From: Cupriavidus pauculus
Lineage (GTDB): Bacteria > Pseudomonadota > Gammaproteobacteria > Burkholderiales > Burkholderiaceae
NCBI RefSeq assembly: GCF_003854935.1
Contig: NZ_CP033970.1
Span: forward strand, 1,116,001 to 1,180,000
DNA length: 64,000 bases
Direction: 5' to 3'
Below the pieces are notes generated by a model that was given only the letters and a program-made list of their open reading frames with translations, had not been told where the DNA came from and did no database searches. This document shows, piece after piece, positions 1 to 9,600 of this stretch (position 1 is the stretch's first letter; every line of letters begins with the position of its first letter). The position numbers and the translations under genes were made by a program.

Positions 1-836
1 GCGACCTCTTCAAGGCCATCGACGACCTCGACATGACGCCCGACGAAATCTGGGCCGGCGTGCATTACTTCAACAAGCTCGGCCAGGACGGCGAAGCGGC
101 GCTGCTGGCCGCCGGGGTGGGGCTGGAGAAGTATCTCGACATCCGCATGGACGCCGCCGACCGCGAGGCCAACATCCACGGCGGCACGCCGCGCACGATC
201 GAAGGCCCGCTCTACGTCGCCGGCGCGCCGGTGCGCGACGGCGTCTCACGGATCGATATCAACCCCGACGCCGATGCCGGCCCGCTGGTCATCCGCGGCA
301 CGGTCACGGGGCTGGACGGCAAGCCGGTGGCCGGCGCGGTGGTGGAGTGCTGGCACGCCAACTCCAAGGGCTTCTACTCGCACTTCGACCCGACTGGCGC
401 GCAGGACGACTTCAACCTGCGCGGCGCCGTGAAGACCGGTGCCGACGGCCAGTACGAGTTCCGCACGCTGATGCCGGTGGGCTATGGCTGCCCGCCGCAG
501 GGCGCCACGCAGCAACTGCTCGACGCACTGGGCCGCCACGGCAACCGTCCCGCGCACGTGCACTTCTTCGTTACCAGCGACAAGACGCGCAAGCTGACCA
601 CGCAAATCAACATCGAAGGCGACCCGCTGATCTGGGACGACTTTGCCTACGCCACGCGCGAGGAACTGGTGCCGCACGTGGTGGAAAAGACCGGTGGCAC
701 CGCGCTGGGCCTGAAGGCCGACGCGTACAAGGAAATCCGGTTCGATATCGCGCTGACGCCGCTGGTGCAAGGCCAGGACAACCAGCGCGTGAACCGTCCG
801 CGCGCTGCCGCGACCACCGCCGCCGTGGCCGCCTGA
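1..836 (+). CDS. catA: Catechol 1,2-dioxygenase, 5' end outside window
   Basis: Intradiol ring-cleavage dioxygenase that opens catechol to cis,cis-muconate, the step after the benABCD products. The reading frame is already open at base 3, so the ATG at 33 is internal; the visible part is about 277 residues of a family that is usually near 305-310. The non-haem Fe(III) ligands expected of the family are visible: a Tyr in the GPLYVAGAP stretch, a Tyr in MPVGYGCP (around base 480) and the His pair of RPAHVHFF (around 555-563). It lies 111 bp upstream of benA on the same strand, separated by a hairpin, so it is probably co-transcribed with the benzoate genes. Missing N-terminus is only a window effect. 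Confidence 0.95.
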   Translation, partial: DLFKAIDDLDMTPDEIWAGVHYFNKLGQDGEAALLAAGVGLEKYLDIRMDAADREANIHGGTPRTIEGPLYVAGAPVRDGVSRIDINPDADAGPLVIRGTVTGLDGKPVAGAVVECWHANSKGFYSHFDPTGAQDDFNLRGAVKTGADGQYEFRTLMPVGYGCPPQGATQQLLDALGRHGNRPAHVHFFVTSDKTRKLTTQINIEGDPLIWDDFAYATREELVPHVVEKTGGTALGLKADAYKEIRFDIALTPLVQGQDNQRVNRPRAAATTAAVAA

Positions 837-856
837 GCCCACCCGGCGCCGTACCC

Positions 857-877
857 GCGGCCTGACTGCCAGGCCGC
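857..877 (+). other. Intercistronic hairpin between catA and benA
   Basis: Perfect 8-bp inverted repeat, GCGGCCTG and CAGGCCGC, around a 5-nt loop. There is no T-run after it, only a pyrimidine-rich CCTCCTTCCTC. It could protect the catA 3' end or weakly attenuate transcription into benA; it does not look like a full intrinsic terminator. Confidence 0.5.
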
Positions 878-947
878 CCTCCTTCCTCGCAAACCACATG
901 GACCGATGCCATGGGCGCCACGCCCGCCGGCATCGGGGAGACGACTC

Positions 948-2306
948 ATGCCCGCAAACCTCGACAAGGCACAACAGCTCGACGACCTGCTGCGCAACGC
1001 GGTCCAGGACGACCCGGAGAACGGCGTCTTCCGCTGCCGCCGCGACATCTTCACCAACGCCGACCTGTACGAGCTCGAAATGAAGCACATCTTCGAGCGC
1101 AACTGGGTCTACCTGGCGCACGAAAGCCAGGTGCCGAACAACAACGACTACTACACCACGTGGATCGGCCGCCAGCCGATCGTCATCACGCGCGACAAGA
1201 CCGGCGCCCTGCACGCCGTGATCAACGCCTGCGCGCACAAGGGCGCGATGCTGTGCCGCCGCAAGCATGGCAACAAGGGCAGCTTCACGTGCCCGTTCCA
1301 CGGCTGGACGTTTTCCAACGCCGGCAAGCTGCTGAAGGTGAAGGACGAGAAGACCACCGAGTATCCGGTGCAGTTCAACCAGCACGGCTCGCATGACCTG
1401 CGCAAGGTGGCGCGCTTCGAGAACTACCGTGGCTTCCTGTTTGGCAGCCTCAGCGACGACGTGATGCCGCTGGAAGACTACCTGGGCGAGACGCGCGTCA
1501 TCATCGACCAGATCGTGGCGCAGGCGCCCGAGGGGCTGGAAGTGCTGCGCGGCAATTCGTCCTACATCTACGACGGCAACTGGAAGATGCAGATGGAAAA
1601 CGGCTGCGACGGCTACCACGTCAGCACCGTGCACTGGAACTATGCCGCGACGATGGGCCGCCGCAAGGTGGAAGGCACCAAGGCCGTCGACGCCAACGGA
1701 TGGAGCAGGTCGACGGCCGGCGTCTACGGCTTCGAGCACGGCCACATCCTGCTCTGGACGCGGACGATGAACCCCGAGGTGCGCCCGGTGTACCAGCATC
1801 GCGACGAGATTGCGGCACGCGTCGGCCCCGAGCAGGCGAACTACATTGTCAACCAGACGCGCAATCTTTGCCTGTACCCCAACGTGTTCCTGATGGACCA
1901 GTTCAGCACCCAGATCCGCGTGGTGCGTCCGATCAGCGTCGACAAGACCGAAGTCAGCATCTTCTGCTTCGCGCCGAAGGGCGAAAGCGCCGAGAGCCGC
2001 GCCATTCGCATCCGCCAGTACGAGGACTTCTTTAACGTGTCCGGCATGGGCACCAGCGACGACCTCGAAGAATTCCGCGCCTGCCAGGCCGGCTACGCAG
2101 GCTCGACGTCAATGTGGAACGACATGTCGCGCGGCGCGCCGCTGTGGATCCACGGCCCCGATGCCAACGCGCAGGGCATGGGCCTGAAGCCGGTGATCTC
2201 GGGCGAGCGCAGCGAGGACGAAGGCTTGTTCGTGGTCCAGCACGAATACTGGCGGCAAGTCATGCGCGACGCGCTGCGCAAGGAACAGGCGGAGGCATTG
2301 GCATGA
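948..2306 (+). CDS. benA: Benzoate 1,2-dioxygenase, large (alpha) subunit
   Basis: Catalytic subunit of the ring-hydroxylating dioxygenase that converts benzoate to the cis-1,2-dihydrodiol. 452 residues, the usual BenA length. The Rieske [2Fe-2S] ligands are Cys95-x-His97 and Cys115-x2-His118, and the mononuclear iron histidines are His224 and His229 in the [12 protein letters not shown] stretch. The start at 948 is chosen over the in-frame ATG at 906 because the protein then begins [10 protein letters not shown] as BenA proteins do, and a GGGGAG ribosome site precedes it. It overlaps benB by ATGA, so translation is probably coupled. The same architecture fits anthranilate or toluate dioxygenases, but benD/benK context favours benzoate. 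Confidence 0.95.
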   Translation: MPANLDKAQQLDDLLRNAVQDDPENGVFRCRRDIFTNADLYELEMKHIFERNWVYLAHESQVPNNNDYYTTWIGRQPIVITRDKTGALHAVINACAHKGAMLCRRKHGNKGSFTCPFHGWTFSNAGKLLKVKDEKTTEYPVQFNQHGSHDLRKVARFENYRGFLFGSLSDDVMPLEDYLGETRVIIDQIVAQAPEGLEVLRGNSSYIYDGNWKMQMENGCDGYHVSTVHWNYAATMGRRKVEGTKAVDANGWSRSTAGVYGFEHGHILLWTRTMNPEVRPVYQHRDEIAARVGPEQANYIVNQTRNLCLYPNVFLMDQFSTQIRVVRPISVDKTEVSIFCFAPKGESAESRAIRIRQYEDFFNVSGMGTSDDLEEFRACQAGYAGSTSMWNDMSRGAPLWIHGPDANAQGMGLKPVISGERSEDEGLFVVQHEYWRQVMRDALRKEQAEALA

Positions 2307-2791
2307 GCTTCGACCATCCATCCATCTGCCAGGCGCTCTACCGCGAGGCGCGTTTCCTGGATGACCGCCAGTGGGACGAATGGCTGGCCTGCTACGCCGA
2401 TGACGTCACCTACTGGATGCCGGCCTGGGACGACGACGACCAGCCCACCGAAGACCCGCAGCGCGAGATCTCCCTGATGTACTACGCTGATCGCGGCGGG
2501 CTGGAAGACCGCGTGTTCCGCATCCGGACCGACCGCAGCAGTGCGTCGATGCCCGAGCCGCGCACGAGCCACTACATCGCCAACGTCGAGGTACTGGCCG
2601 AACGCGACGACGAGGTGGACGTCCGCTACAACTTCCACACGCTCAGCCATCGCTACAAGGTGACCGACCAGTTTTTCGGCACGGTATTCCTCACGTTCCG
2701 CAAGGTGGAAGGCCGCCTGCTCATCGCGGCGAAGAAGATCTTGCTCAAGAACGACTACATCCGCCAGGTGCTCGACGTCTACCACGTCTGA
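2303..2791 (+). CDS. benB: Benzoate 1,2-dioxygenase, small (beta) subunit
   Basis: Structural beta subunit that assembles with BenA into the terminal oxygenase. 162 residues, typical for this NTF2-like fold; no metal-binding residues are expected. The ATG overlaps the benA stop by ATGA. An upstream in-frame ATG at 2114 lies wholly within benA and is not used. Ends VLDVYHV 38 bp before benC, with no terminator in between, so benABC are one transcription unit. Confidence 0.95.
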   Translation: MSFDHPSICQALYREARFLDDRQWDEWLACYADDVTYWMPAWDDDDQPTEDPQREISLMYYADRGGLEDRVFRIRTDRSSASMPEPRTSHYIANVEVLAERDDEVDVRYNFHTLSHRYKVTDQFFGTVFLTFRKVEGRLLIAAKKILLKNDYIRQVLDVYHV

Positions 2792-2829
2792 GGCCACGCA
2801 GCGGATTGCAAACGGACGCAGGAGGCAAC

Positions 2830-3852
2830 ATGTCCAGCTACAACATTGCATTGAACTTCGAAGACGGCGTGACTCGCTTTGTCGAGTGCCGGGCCGGTGA
2901 AAAGGTACTGGACGCCGCGTTCCGCGCCCGGATCAACCTGCCGATGGATTGCTCCGACGGCGTCTGCGGCACGTGCAAGTGCCGCGCCGAAAGCGGCCGT
3001 TACGACCTTGGCGACGACTACATCGAGGACGCGCTCAGTGACGACGAGAAGGCCAGCGGCCTCGTGCTGACCTGCCAGATGGTGCCCGAGAGCGACTGCG
3101 TGATCGCGGTGCCGGCGTCGTCGGCGGTGTGCAAGACCGAGCAGAGCCAGTTTGCCGCGACGGTGGCCAGCGTGGTGCCGCACAACGACGCCGCCGTGGT
3201 GCTCGAACTCGACGTCGACAGCATCCCGCCGGTCTTCCTGGCGGGCCAATACGTCAACATCGACGTGCCGGGCAGCGGCCAGCATCGCTCGTACTCGTTC
3301 TCGTCCGCGCCCGGTGCGTCGCGCATCAGCTTCCTGATCAAGAAGATTCCCGGCGGCGTCATGAGCACCTGGCTGGAGACCGCGCGGCCTGGGCACAAGG
3401 TCAACCTGACCGGCCCGCTCGGCAGCTTCTACCTGCGCGCCGTAGAGCGCCCGCTGCTGTTCCTGGCCGGCGGCACCGGGCTGGCGCCGTTCCTGTCGAT
3501 GCTCGAAGTGCTGGTGCGCGCGGCGTCCGACCAGAAGGTACACCTGATCTACGGCGTGACGCGCGATCTCGATCTGGTGCAGGTCGGCGCGATCGAAGCC
3601 TACGCCGCGCGGCTGCCGAACTTCACGTACACCACCGTGGTGGCCGACGACGCGTCGTGCCACCCGTGCAAGGGCTGGGTCACGCAGCACTTGCCGCCCG
3701 CCTGCCTGCACGACGGCAACGTGGACGTGTACCTGTGCGGGCCGCCGCCGATGGTGGACGCCGTGCGCAAGCATTTCGATGACAACGGCGTGAAGCCCAA
3801 CAGCTTCCACTACGAGAAGTTCACGCCCAACGCCGTGGCGGTGGCGGCATGA
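2830..3852 (+). CDS. benC: Benzoate 1,2-dioxygenase electron-transfer reductase
   Basis: NADH-dependent reductase that passes electrons to the BenAB Rieske centre. 340 residues. The N-terminal plant-type ferredoxin domain has Cys41, Cys46, Cys49 and Cys82 for the [2Fe-2S] cluster. It is followed by an FAD-binding barrel (RSYSFSSAPG) and an NAD-binding domain (GGTGLAPFLSM). The start at 2830 has an excellent AGGAGG site 7 bp upstream; an ATG eight codons earlier lacks one. The stop overlaps the benD start (ATGA). Confidence 0.95.
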   Translation: MSSYNIALNFEDGVTRFVECRAGEKVLDAAFRARINLPMDCSDGVCGTCKCRAESGRYDLGDDYIEDALSDDEKASGLVLTCQMVPESDCVIAVPASSAVCKTEQSQFAATVASVVPHNDAAVVLELDVDSIPPVFLAGQYVNIDVPGSGQHRSYSFSSAPGASRISFLIKKIPGGVMSTWLETARPGHKVNLTGPLGSFYLRAVERPLLFLAGGTGLAPFLSMLEVLVRAASDQKVHLIYGVTRDLDLVQVGAIEAYAARLPNFTYTTVVADDASCHPCKGWVTQHLPPACLHDGNVDVYLCGPPPMVDAVRKHFDDNGVKPNSFHYEKFTPNAVAVAA

Positions 3853-4619
3853 GTGCCGGACGCTTCGCGGGCAAGGTGATGGTCGTCACCGGGGCCGCGC
3901 AGGGCATCGGGCGCGGCGTGGCGCTGCGCGCTGCGGCCGAAGGCGCGCAAGTCCTGCTGGTGGATCGCGCCCAGTTTGTCGGCGAGGTCGCGGCCGAGGC
4001 ACACGGGGCCGCCGGCTTCGTCGCCGACATGGAGACCTACGCGGGCGCCGCCGCCGCAATGGCCTGCGCGGCCGAGACGTTCGGCCGCATCGACATTCTC
4101 GTCAACGGCGTCGGCGGTGCCATCCGCATGCGGCCGTTCGCCGAATTCGAACCGGCGCAGATCGACGCGGAGATCCGCCGTTCGCTGATGCCGACGCTGT
4201 ACGCCTGCCACGCCGTGCTGCCGCGCATGCTGGCGCAGGGGGGCGGCACCATCGTCAACATCTCGTCGAATGCCACGCGCGGCATCCGGCGCGTGCCGTA
4301 CTCGGCCGCCAAGGGCGGCGTCAATGCGATGACCCAGGCGCTGGCCATGGAGTACGGGCCGCACAACATCCGCGTGGTGGCCGCCGCGCCGGGCGGTACG
4401 CAGGCACCGCCGCGCCGCGTGCCGCGCAATGCGGCCGGCGACAGCGCGCAGGAACGCGCCTGGATGGCCGAGGCGGTGACGCAGGTCACCGGCTCCACGT
4501 TCCTCGGGCGCTACGGCACGCTGGACGAACAGGTCGCACCGATCCTGTTCCTGGCGTCCGACGAAGCCAGCTACATCACGGGCGCCGTGCTGCCCGTGGC
4601 CGGCGGCGACAACGGGTAG
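3849..4619 (+). CDS. benD: Benzoate cis-dihydrodiol (DHB) dehydrogenase
   Basis: Short-chain dehydrogenase that oxidises 1,2-dihydroxycyclohexa-3,5-diene-1-carboxylate with NAD and loss of CO2, giving catechol, the CatA substrate. 256 residues. Rossmann motif TGAAQGIG at residues 14-21; catalytic Tyr151 and Lys155 in VPYSAAKGG, with the Ser in NISS. Translationally coupled to benC by ATGA. Chemistry is assigned from operon position, since SDR sequence alone does not fix the substrate. Confidence 0.93.
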   Translation: MSAGRFAGKVMVVTGAAQGIGRGVALRAAAEGAQVLLVDRAQFVGEVAAEAHGAAGFVADMETYAGAAAAMACAAETFGRIDILVNGVGGAIRMRPFAEFEPAQIDAEIRRSLMPTLYACHAVLPRMLAQGGGTIVNISSNATRGIRRVPYSAAKGGVNAMTQALAMEYGPHNIRVVAAAPGGTQAPPRRVPRNAAGDSAQERAWMAEAVTQVTGSTFLGRYGTLDEQVAPILFLASDEASYITGAVLPVAGGDNG

Positions 4620-4668
4620 GACAACGCGGGGCATACCGCGCACCATTCCATCAACGAGGAGACAAGCC

Positions 4669-6045
4669 ATGCGTCATGTCGACGTTCACCAGCTCGCGGA
4701 CAACGCGCGCTTCAACCGCTTTCATGCCGGCGTGCTGTTCTGGTGCGCGCTGATCATCATCTTCGACGGCTACGATCTGGCCGTGGTCGGCATCGCGCTG
4801 CCATCGATCATGAAGGACATGGGCGTCGACGCCACGCGCGCCGGCTTCATGGTCAGCGCCGCGCTGTTCGGCATGATGTTCGGCGCGGTCATCATGGGCA
4901 CCGTGGCCGACCGCATTGGCCGGCCACGCGCCATTGCCATCTGCATTGCGCTGTTCAGCATCTTCACGGCCGCAGCGGGCATGACCCGCGACCCGGTCGC
5001 CTTCAGCGTGACGCGCTTTCTGGCCGGCCTGGGCATTGGCGGCGTGATGCCGAACGTGGTGGCGCAGATGACCGAGTTCTCGCCGCGCCGCCTGCGCGGC
5101 ACGATGGTCACGCTGATGTTCAGCGGCTACTCGGTGGGCGGCATGCTGGCCGCGCTGATGGGCAAGTCGCTGATCGAAACCTACGGCTGGCAGTCGGTCT
5201 TCCTGGCGGCGGGCGCGCCGGTGCTGATCATTCCGGCCGTGCTCAGGCGGATGCCGGAGTCGCTGCCGTTCCTGATCCGCCGCAACCGGCTCGATACGCT
5301 GCGCGCCGTGCTGGCCCGCATGGCGCCCACGTACCGCCCGCAGGCCACCGACCGCTTCGACCTGCCGCAGGCGGACGCCTCCAGCGCGCCCATCCGCATG
5401 CTGTTCCGCGACGGCCGCGGCTTCAGCACCGTGATGCTCTGGGTTGCGTTCTTCATGTGCCTGTTCATGGTCTATGCCTTGAGTTCGTGGCTGACCAAGC
5501 TGATGGCCGGCGCGGGCTACAGCCTGGGATCGGCGCTGACGTTCGTGCTGGTGCTGAACTTTGGCGCGATGGCCGGCGCGATTGGCGGCGGCTGGCTGGC
5601 CGACCGCTTCAACATCAAGCACGTGCTGGTGGGCATGTACGTGCTGGCGGCGGTTTCGATCACGCTGCTCGGCTATCGGATGCCGACCGGCGCCCTGTTC
5701 GTGGTGGTAGCGCTGGCCGGCGCCTCGACCATCGGCACGCAGATCGTGACCTATGCCTACGCGGGGCAGTTCTATCCGGCGGCCGTGCGTGGCACGGGCA
5801 TCGGCTGGGCGTCGGGCGTCGGCAGAAGCGGCGCGATCCTGGCGCCGATCGTGATCGGCGTCCTGGTGGGCATGTCGCTGTCACACCAGCAGAACTTCGC
5901 GGCGATGGCCGTGCCGGCCGTCATCGCCGTGGTCGCCGTGCTGCTGATCGACCACAAGCGCTCGGCGTCGGTCATCGGCAGCGCGTCGCCCCAGGCCGGC
6001 GCGGCGCAGCCGGTGGCCATGCAGGTCAGTCCCGGCGGATCCTGA
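4669..6045 (+). CDS. benK: Benzoate/H+ symporter, MFS AAHS family
   Basis: Inner-membrane transporter of the aromatic acid:H+ symporter group, expected to bring benzoate into the cell. 458 residues with about 12 hydrophobic segments. Diagnostic features are the acidic DGYD in TM1 (IIIFDGYDLAVVG) and the loop 2-3 motif GTVADRIGRPRA. A GAGGAGAC ribosome site precedes the ATG. It lies 49 bp after benD on the same strand and is the last gene of the operon. A related substrate such as 4-hydroxybenzoate is possible, but the neighbours argue for benzoate. Confidence 0.9.
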   Translation: MRHVDVHQLADNARFNRFHAGVLFWCALIIIFDGYDLAVVGIALPSIMKDMGVDATRAGFMVSAALFGMMFGAVIMGTVADRIGRPRAIAICIALFSIFTAAAGMTRDPVAFSVTRFLAGLGIGGVMPNVVAQMTEFSPRRLRGTMVTLMFSGYSVGGMLAALMGKSLIETYGWQSVFLAAGAPVLIIPAVLRRMPESLPFLIRRNRLDTLRAVLARMAPTYRPQATDRFDLPQADASSAPIRMLFRDGRGFSTVMLWVAFFMCLFMVYALSSWLTKLMAGAGYSLGSALTFVLVLNFGAMAGAIGGGWLADRFNIKHVLVGMYVLAAVSITLLGYRMPTGALFVVVALAGASTIGTQIVTYAYAGQFYPAAVRGTGIGWASGVGRSGAILAPIVIGVLVGMSLSHQQNFAAMAVPAVIAVVAVLLIDHKRSASVIGSASPQAGAAQPVAMQVSPGGS

Positions 6046-6104
6046 TCCCGCGGCGTCAGCAACGTATCGAGGGTTAACGCCAATACGGGCGCCAGGTGCT
6101 TCGC

Positions 6105-6317
6105 TCAGGAGCCCTTCAGCGTGCCGCCCAGCACTTCGCGCCGGGCCCGCAGCACGTAGATGGCCTGCCGAAGGCTGGCCAGCATCGGGTTGGCACGGTT
6201 GTCGTCGCCGCCCGGCTGGGCCCGGGCAGCCTGTTCCAGGCGCTGGAGTTCGGCCTCGCGCTCGGCGATATAGCGGTCCAGGATCACCACGTCCCGGAGC
6301 GTCTTTCCTTTTTGCAT
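6105..6317 (-). CDS. Small charged helical protein, unknown
   Basis: About 70 residues from the ATG at 6317; an in-frame TTG at 6347 would add ten residues (MTDPLLASKP). Neither start has a convincing ribosome site. The protein is rich in Arg, Glu and Leu and looks like one or two amphipathic helices (RYIAEREAELQRLEQAAR, then ASLRQAIYVLRARREVL). No domain is recognised. It converges with benK and is divergent from the candidate sRNA and the large hybrid kinase. The coding call rests on codon-position GC and helix periodicity, so it is moderate. Confidence 0.55.
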   Translation of the reverse strand: MQKGKTLRDVVILDRYIAEREAELQRLEQAARAQPGGDDNRANPMLASLRQAIYVLRARREVLGGTLKGS

Positions 6318-6480
6318 CGGTTTGCTTGCCAGTAATGGATCAGTCAACGGGTCGTTTCAATATATCCACTGGCCCGCGCGCCGTGGCCGCCCGTGCGCCG
6401 CGCGGGACACCCGGCAGGATGTCCATATAGCAAGCATTTGGGAACATCCGCAATGTCATGTCTGGACATATATTTCATGC

Positions 6481-6555
6481 GTCTCTTGCAACGATTCGCG
6501 CCGCGCAAGAGAACTAGTTCGACTTCCCGCCGCTCCTTCAGGAGCGGTTTTTTTT
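6481..6555 (+). ncRNA. Candidate small RNA with intrinsic terminator
   Basis: About 75 nt in a non-coding gap. It contains a first stem CTCTTGC/GCAAGAG (6483-6511, 15-nt loop), a linker with ACTAGT, then a strong terminator hairpin at 6530-6547 followed by eight T residues. No gene upstream on this strand needs that terminator: benK ends almost 500 bp earlier and the gene between is on the other strand. A TATATT at 6469-6474 could serve as a -10 box, but no good -35 is visible. Alternative: an attenuated leader of the kinase gene that begins at 6605. Confidence 0.45.
6530..6555 (+). terminator. Intrinsic terminator upstream of hybrid kinase
   Basis: CCGCTCC and GGAGCGG around a TTCA loop, immediately followed by T8. 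A textbook Rho-independent terminator on the + strand, 50 bp before the kinase start. Confidence 0.85.
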
Positions 6556-6604
6556 CGCCAATCGGCGGGGAATGGCTGGCCCGGGGCGAATCCTTGCGTA
6601 GAGT

Positions 6605-9600
6605 ATGATTGCGTCCTTCCCTCCAGCATTGGCGCATCCCACGGTCATGGCCCGAACCCCGGTGAAGTCCACTCCCAGCCAACTTCATTTCCCGGTTGTC
6701 GGGATCGGCGCGTCGGCCGGCGGAATCGAGGCGTTGAAGGCATTTTTCGAGGCCCTGCCCACGCGCACCGGCGCCGCCTACGTCATCGTCCTGCACCTGT
6801 CCCCCGACCACTCCAGTGTGCTGCCGGAAGTGCTGGCCAACGTCACGTCCATGCCGGTCCGGCAGGTCACGGACGCCGTCCCGATCGAAGCCAATTACGT
6901 CTACCTGATCCCGCCGTCGAAGGTGCTGGTCATGGAGGACAGCTACCTGCGCGTGCAGCCCCCGGCGTCCAACGCGGAACGCCGGATGGCGATCGACCTG
7001 TTCCTGCGCTCGCTGGCCGAGGCGCACCGCGACCGCGCCGTGGGCATCGTGCTGTCGGGCGCGGGGTCCGACGGTGCCGTCGGGCTGACGCGCGTGAAGG
7101 AACTAGGTGGCATCGTGCTGGCCCAGCAGCCCGAGGATGCGGCGTTCTCCAGCATGCCGCGCGCGGCCATCGCCACGGGCCAGGTGGACCTGACGCTGCC
7201 GGTGGCCGACATGCCGCAGCGGCTGATGGAGATGTGGTCCAGCGGCCGCCGGATCCGCGCCGTGACCGACGCACCCGCCGAGAGCGACGACGGGCTTGCC
7301 GGCGACCACGAGCGCGTGCTGCGCGAGATCATGGTCATCCTGCGCACCCGCACGGCGCACGATTTCCGGCAGTACAAGCGCGCGACGGTGCTGCGGCGCG
7401 TGGAGCGCCGCATGCAGGTCAACGGCCTGTCGGACCTGCAGGACTATCGCGATTTCCTGCACGACCATCCCGACGAGACGCCGCTGCTGCTGCAGGACAT
7501 GCTGATCAGCGTGACCAACTTCTTCCGCGACAAGGAAGCGTTCGACGTCCTGGAAAAGGAAGTGATGCCGCTGGTGGTGGAGAACCGCTTCGCCAACGAG
7601 CCGCTCCGCATCTGGTCGGCCGGCTGCGCCACGGGCGAAGAGGCGTACTCGATTGCGATGCTGCTGCAGGAGGCGTCGTCGCGCACCGCCGACGGCGTGC
7701 CCTACCAGGTGTTCGCCACCGACATCGACGAACGCGCCATCTCGTTCGCGCGGCTGGGCCTGTATCCCGAGTCGATCCTGGCCGACGTGGAACCGACCCG
7801 CGCGCGGCAGTTCCTGACCAAGGACGCCGCCCACTACCGCGTCAAGAAGGAATTGCGCGAGCACGTGCTGTTCGCGCTGCACAACCTGCTGCGCGATCCG
7901 CCGTTCTCGCGGCTGGACATGATCTGCTGCCGCAACCTGCTGATCTACCTGGACCGCGAGGCGCAGCTTGACGTGCTGCGCACGTTCCACTTCGCGCTGC
8001 GTCCGGGCGGCTATCTGTTCCTGGGCAGCTCCGAGGCGGCCGACAGCGTCAGCACGCTGTTCACCGTGGTGGACAAGAAGGCGCGCATCTACCGCGCCAA
8101 CGTGGCGGTCCGCGCCGATGCACCGGTGCCGATGTCGGCGTCGATGCAGAGCCTGCGCATGCCGGTCACCGTGATGCAGCCGCAGGGCCGCCGCAAGTTC
8201 TCTTTCGGCGACTTGCACCAGCGGCTGGTGGAGCAGCATGCGCCGCCGAGCGTGCTGGTCAGCCGCGAATCGGACATCGTGCACCTGTCGGACCGCGCCG
8301 GGCGCTTTCTCGAATACGCGGGCGGCGAGCCGTCCCACAACGTCATTGCGGCGGTACGGCCCGAGTTGCGGCTGGAACTGCGCACGGCCATCTTCCAGGC
8401 GCTGCAGACCAATCACAGCGTGGAGGCGCGGCGCGTGCAACTGACGCGCGATGGCCGCAATTTCTTCGTCAACATGGTGGCGCGGCCCGTGCATGACGCC
8501 GAGGCCAACGCCGATTTCGTGCTGATCCTGTTCCACGAGGTCGAGGACAGCATGGGCGAGGCGTCCGACACGCCGCAGAAGCGCCAGCCAGACCCGATCG
8601 TCAGCCAGCTCGAACGCGAGTTGCAGCGCACCAAGGAGCAGTTGCAGGCCACCATCGAGCAGTCCGAGACGTCGACCGAGGAACTGAAGGCGTCCAACGA
8701 GGAACTGCAGGCGATCAACGAGGAACTGCGCTCGGCCACCGAAGAGCTGGAAACCAGCAAGGAAGAGCTGCAGTCGATCAACGAGGAACTGGTCACCGTC
8801 AACGCCGAGCTGAAGTCGAAGGTCGAGGAAACCGGCAAGATCAACGACGACCTGCAGAACCTGATTACCGCCAACGACATCGGCACGATCTTCGTCGACC
8901 GCAATATCCGCATCAAGCGCTACACGCCGCGCGCGGTGGACGTGTTCAGCATCATCCCGTCCGATATCGGGCGCTCGCTGCTGGACATTACGCACCGGCT
9001 GGACTACCCGAACCTGGCCGACGACGCGGCCGAGGCGTTCGACTCGCTGCGGCTGATCGAGCGCGAGGTACCGAGCAACGACGGCCGCTGGTACCTGGCG
9101 CGCTTCCTGCCGTACCGCACGACCGAGGATCGCATTGATGGCGCCGTGCTGTCGTTCATCGACATCACGTCGCGCATGGCGGCCGAAGCCCGGCTGCGCG
9201 AGGGCGAGCGCCGCATGCGCATCGTGGCGGAGAGTACGCGCGATTACGCGATCATCACGTTCGACGACGACGGCCGCGTCACGAGCTGGAACCTGGGCGC
9301 CGAGCGCATCTTCGGGCATGCCGAGGCCGAGATGCTGGGCCAGCCGGCCGACGTGCTGTTCACGCCCGAAGACCGCGAGCACGGCGTGCCGGCCGAGGAA
9401 ATGTCCCGCGCGCGCAAGTTCGGGCGCGTGGAGGAAGACCGCTGGCACCTGCGCAAGGACGGCACGCGCTTTCGTTCCAGCGGCGTGCTGTCGCGGCTGG
9501 ACCAGTCCGGCATCAGCGGGTTTGCCAAGATCGCGCGCGACCTGGACGAGGTGCTGCCCCCCAGCGCGCCGCGCCGCGACCCCGGCTTCTGGAATGCGTC

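Noticed and set aside
33-35. ATG at 33 as the start of catA
   Set aside because: The frame is open upstream with a typical CatA sequence (DLFKAIDDLD), so the real start lies outside the window.
7103-9448. A 2.3-kb open frame antisense to the hybrid kinase
   Set aside because: Same GC artefact; the composition is His/Arg/Ala-rich and it covers conserved CheR, coiled-coil and PAS coding.
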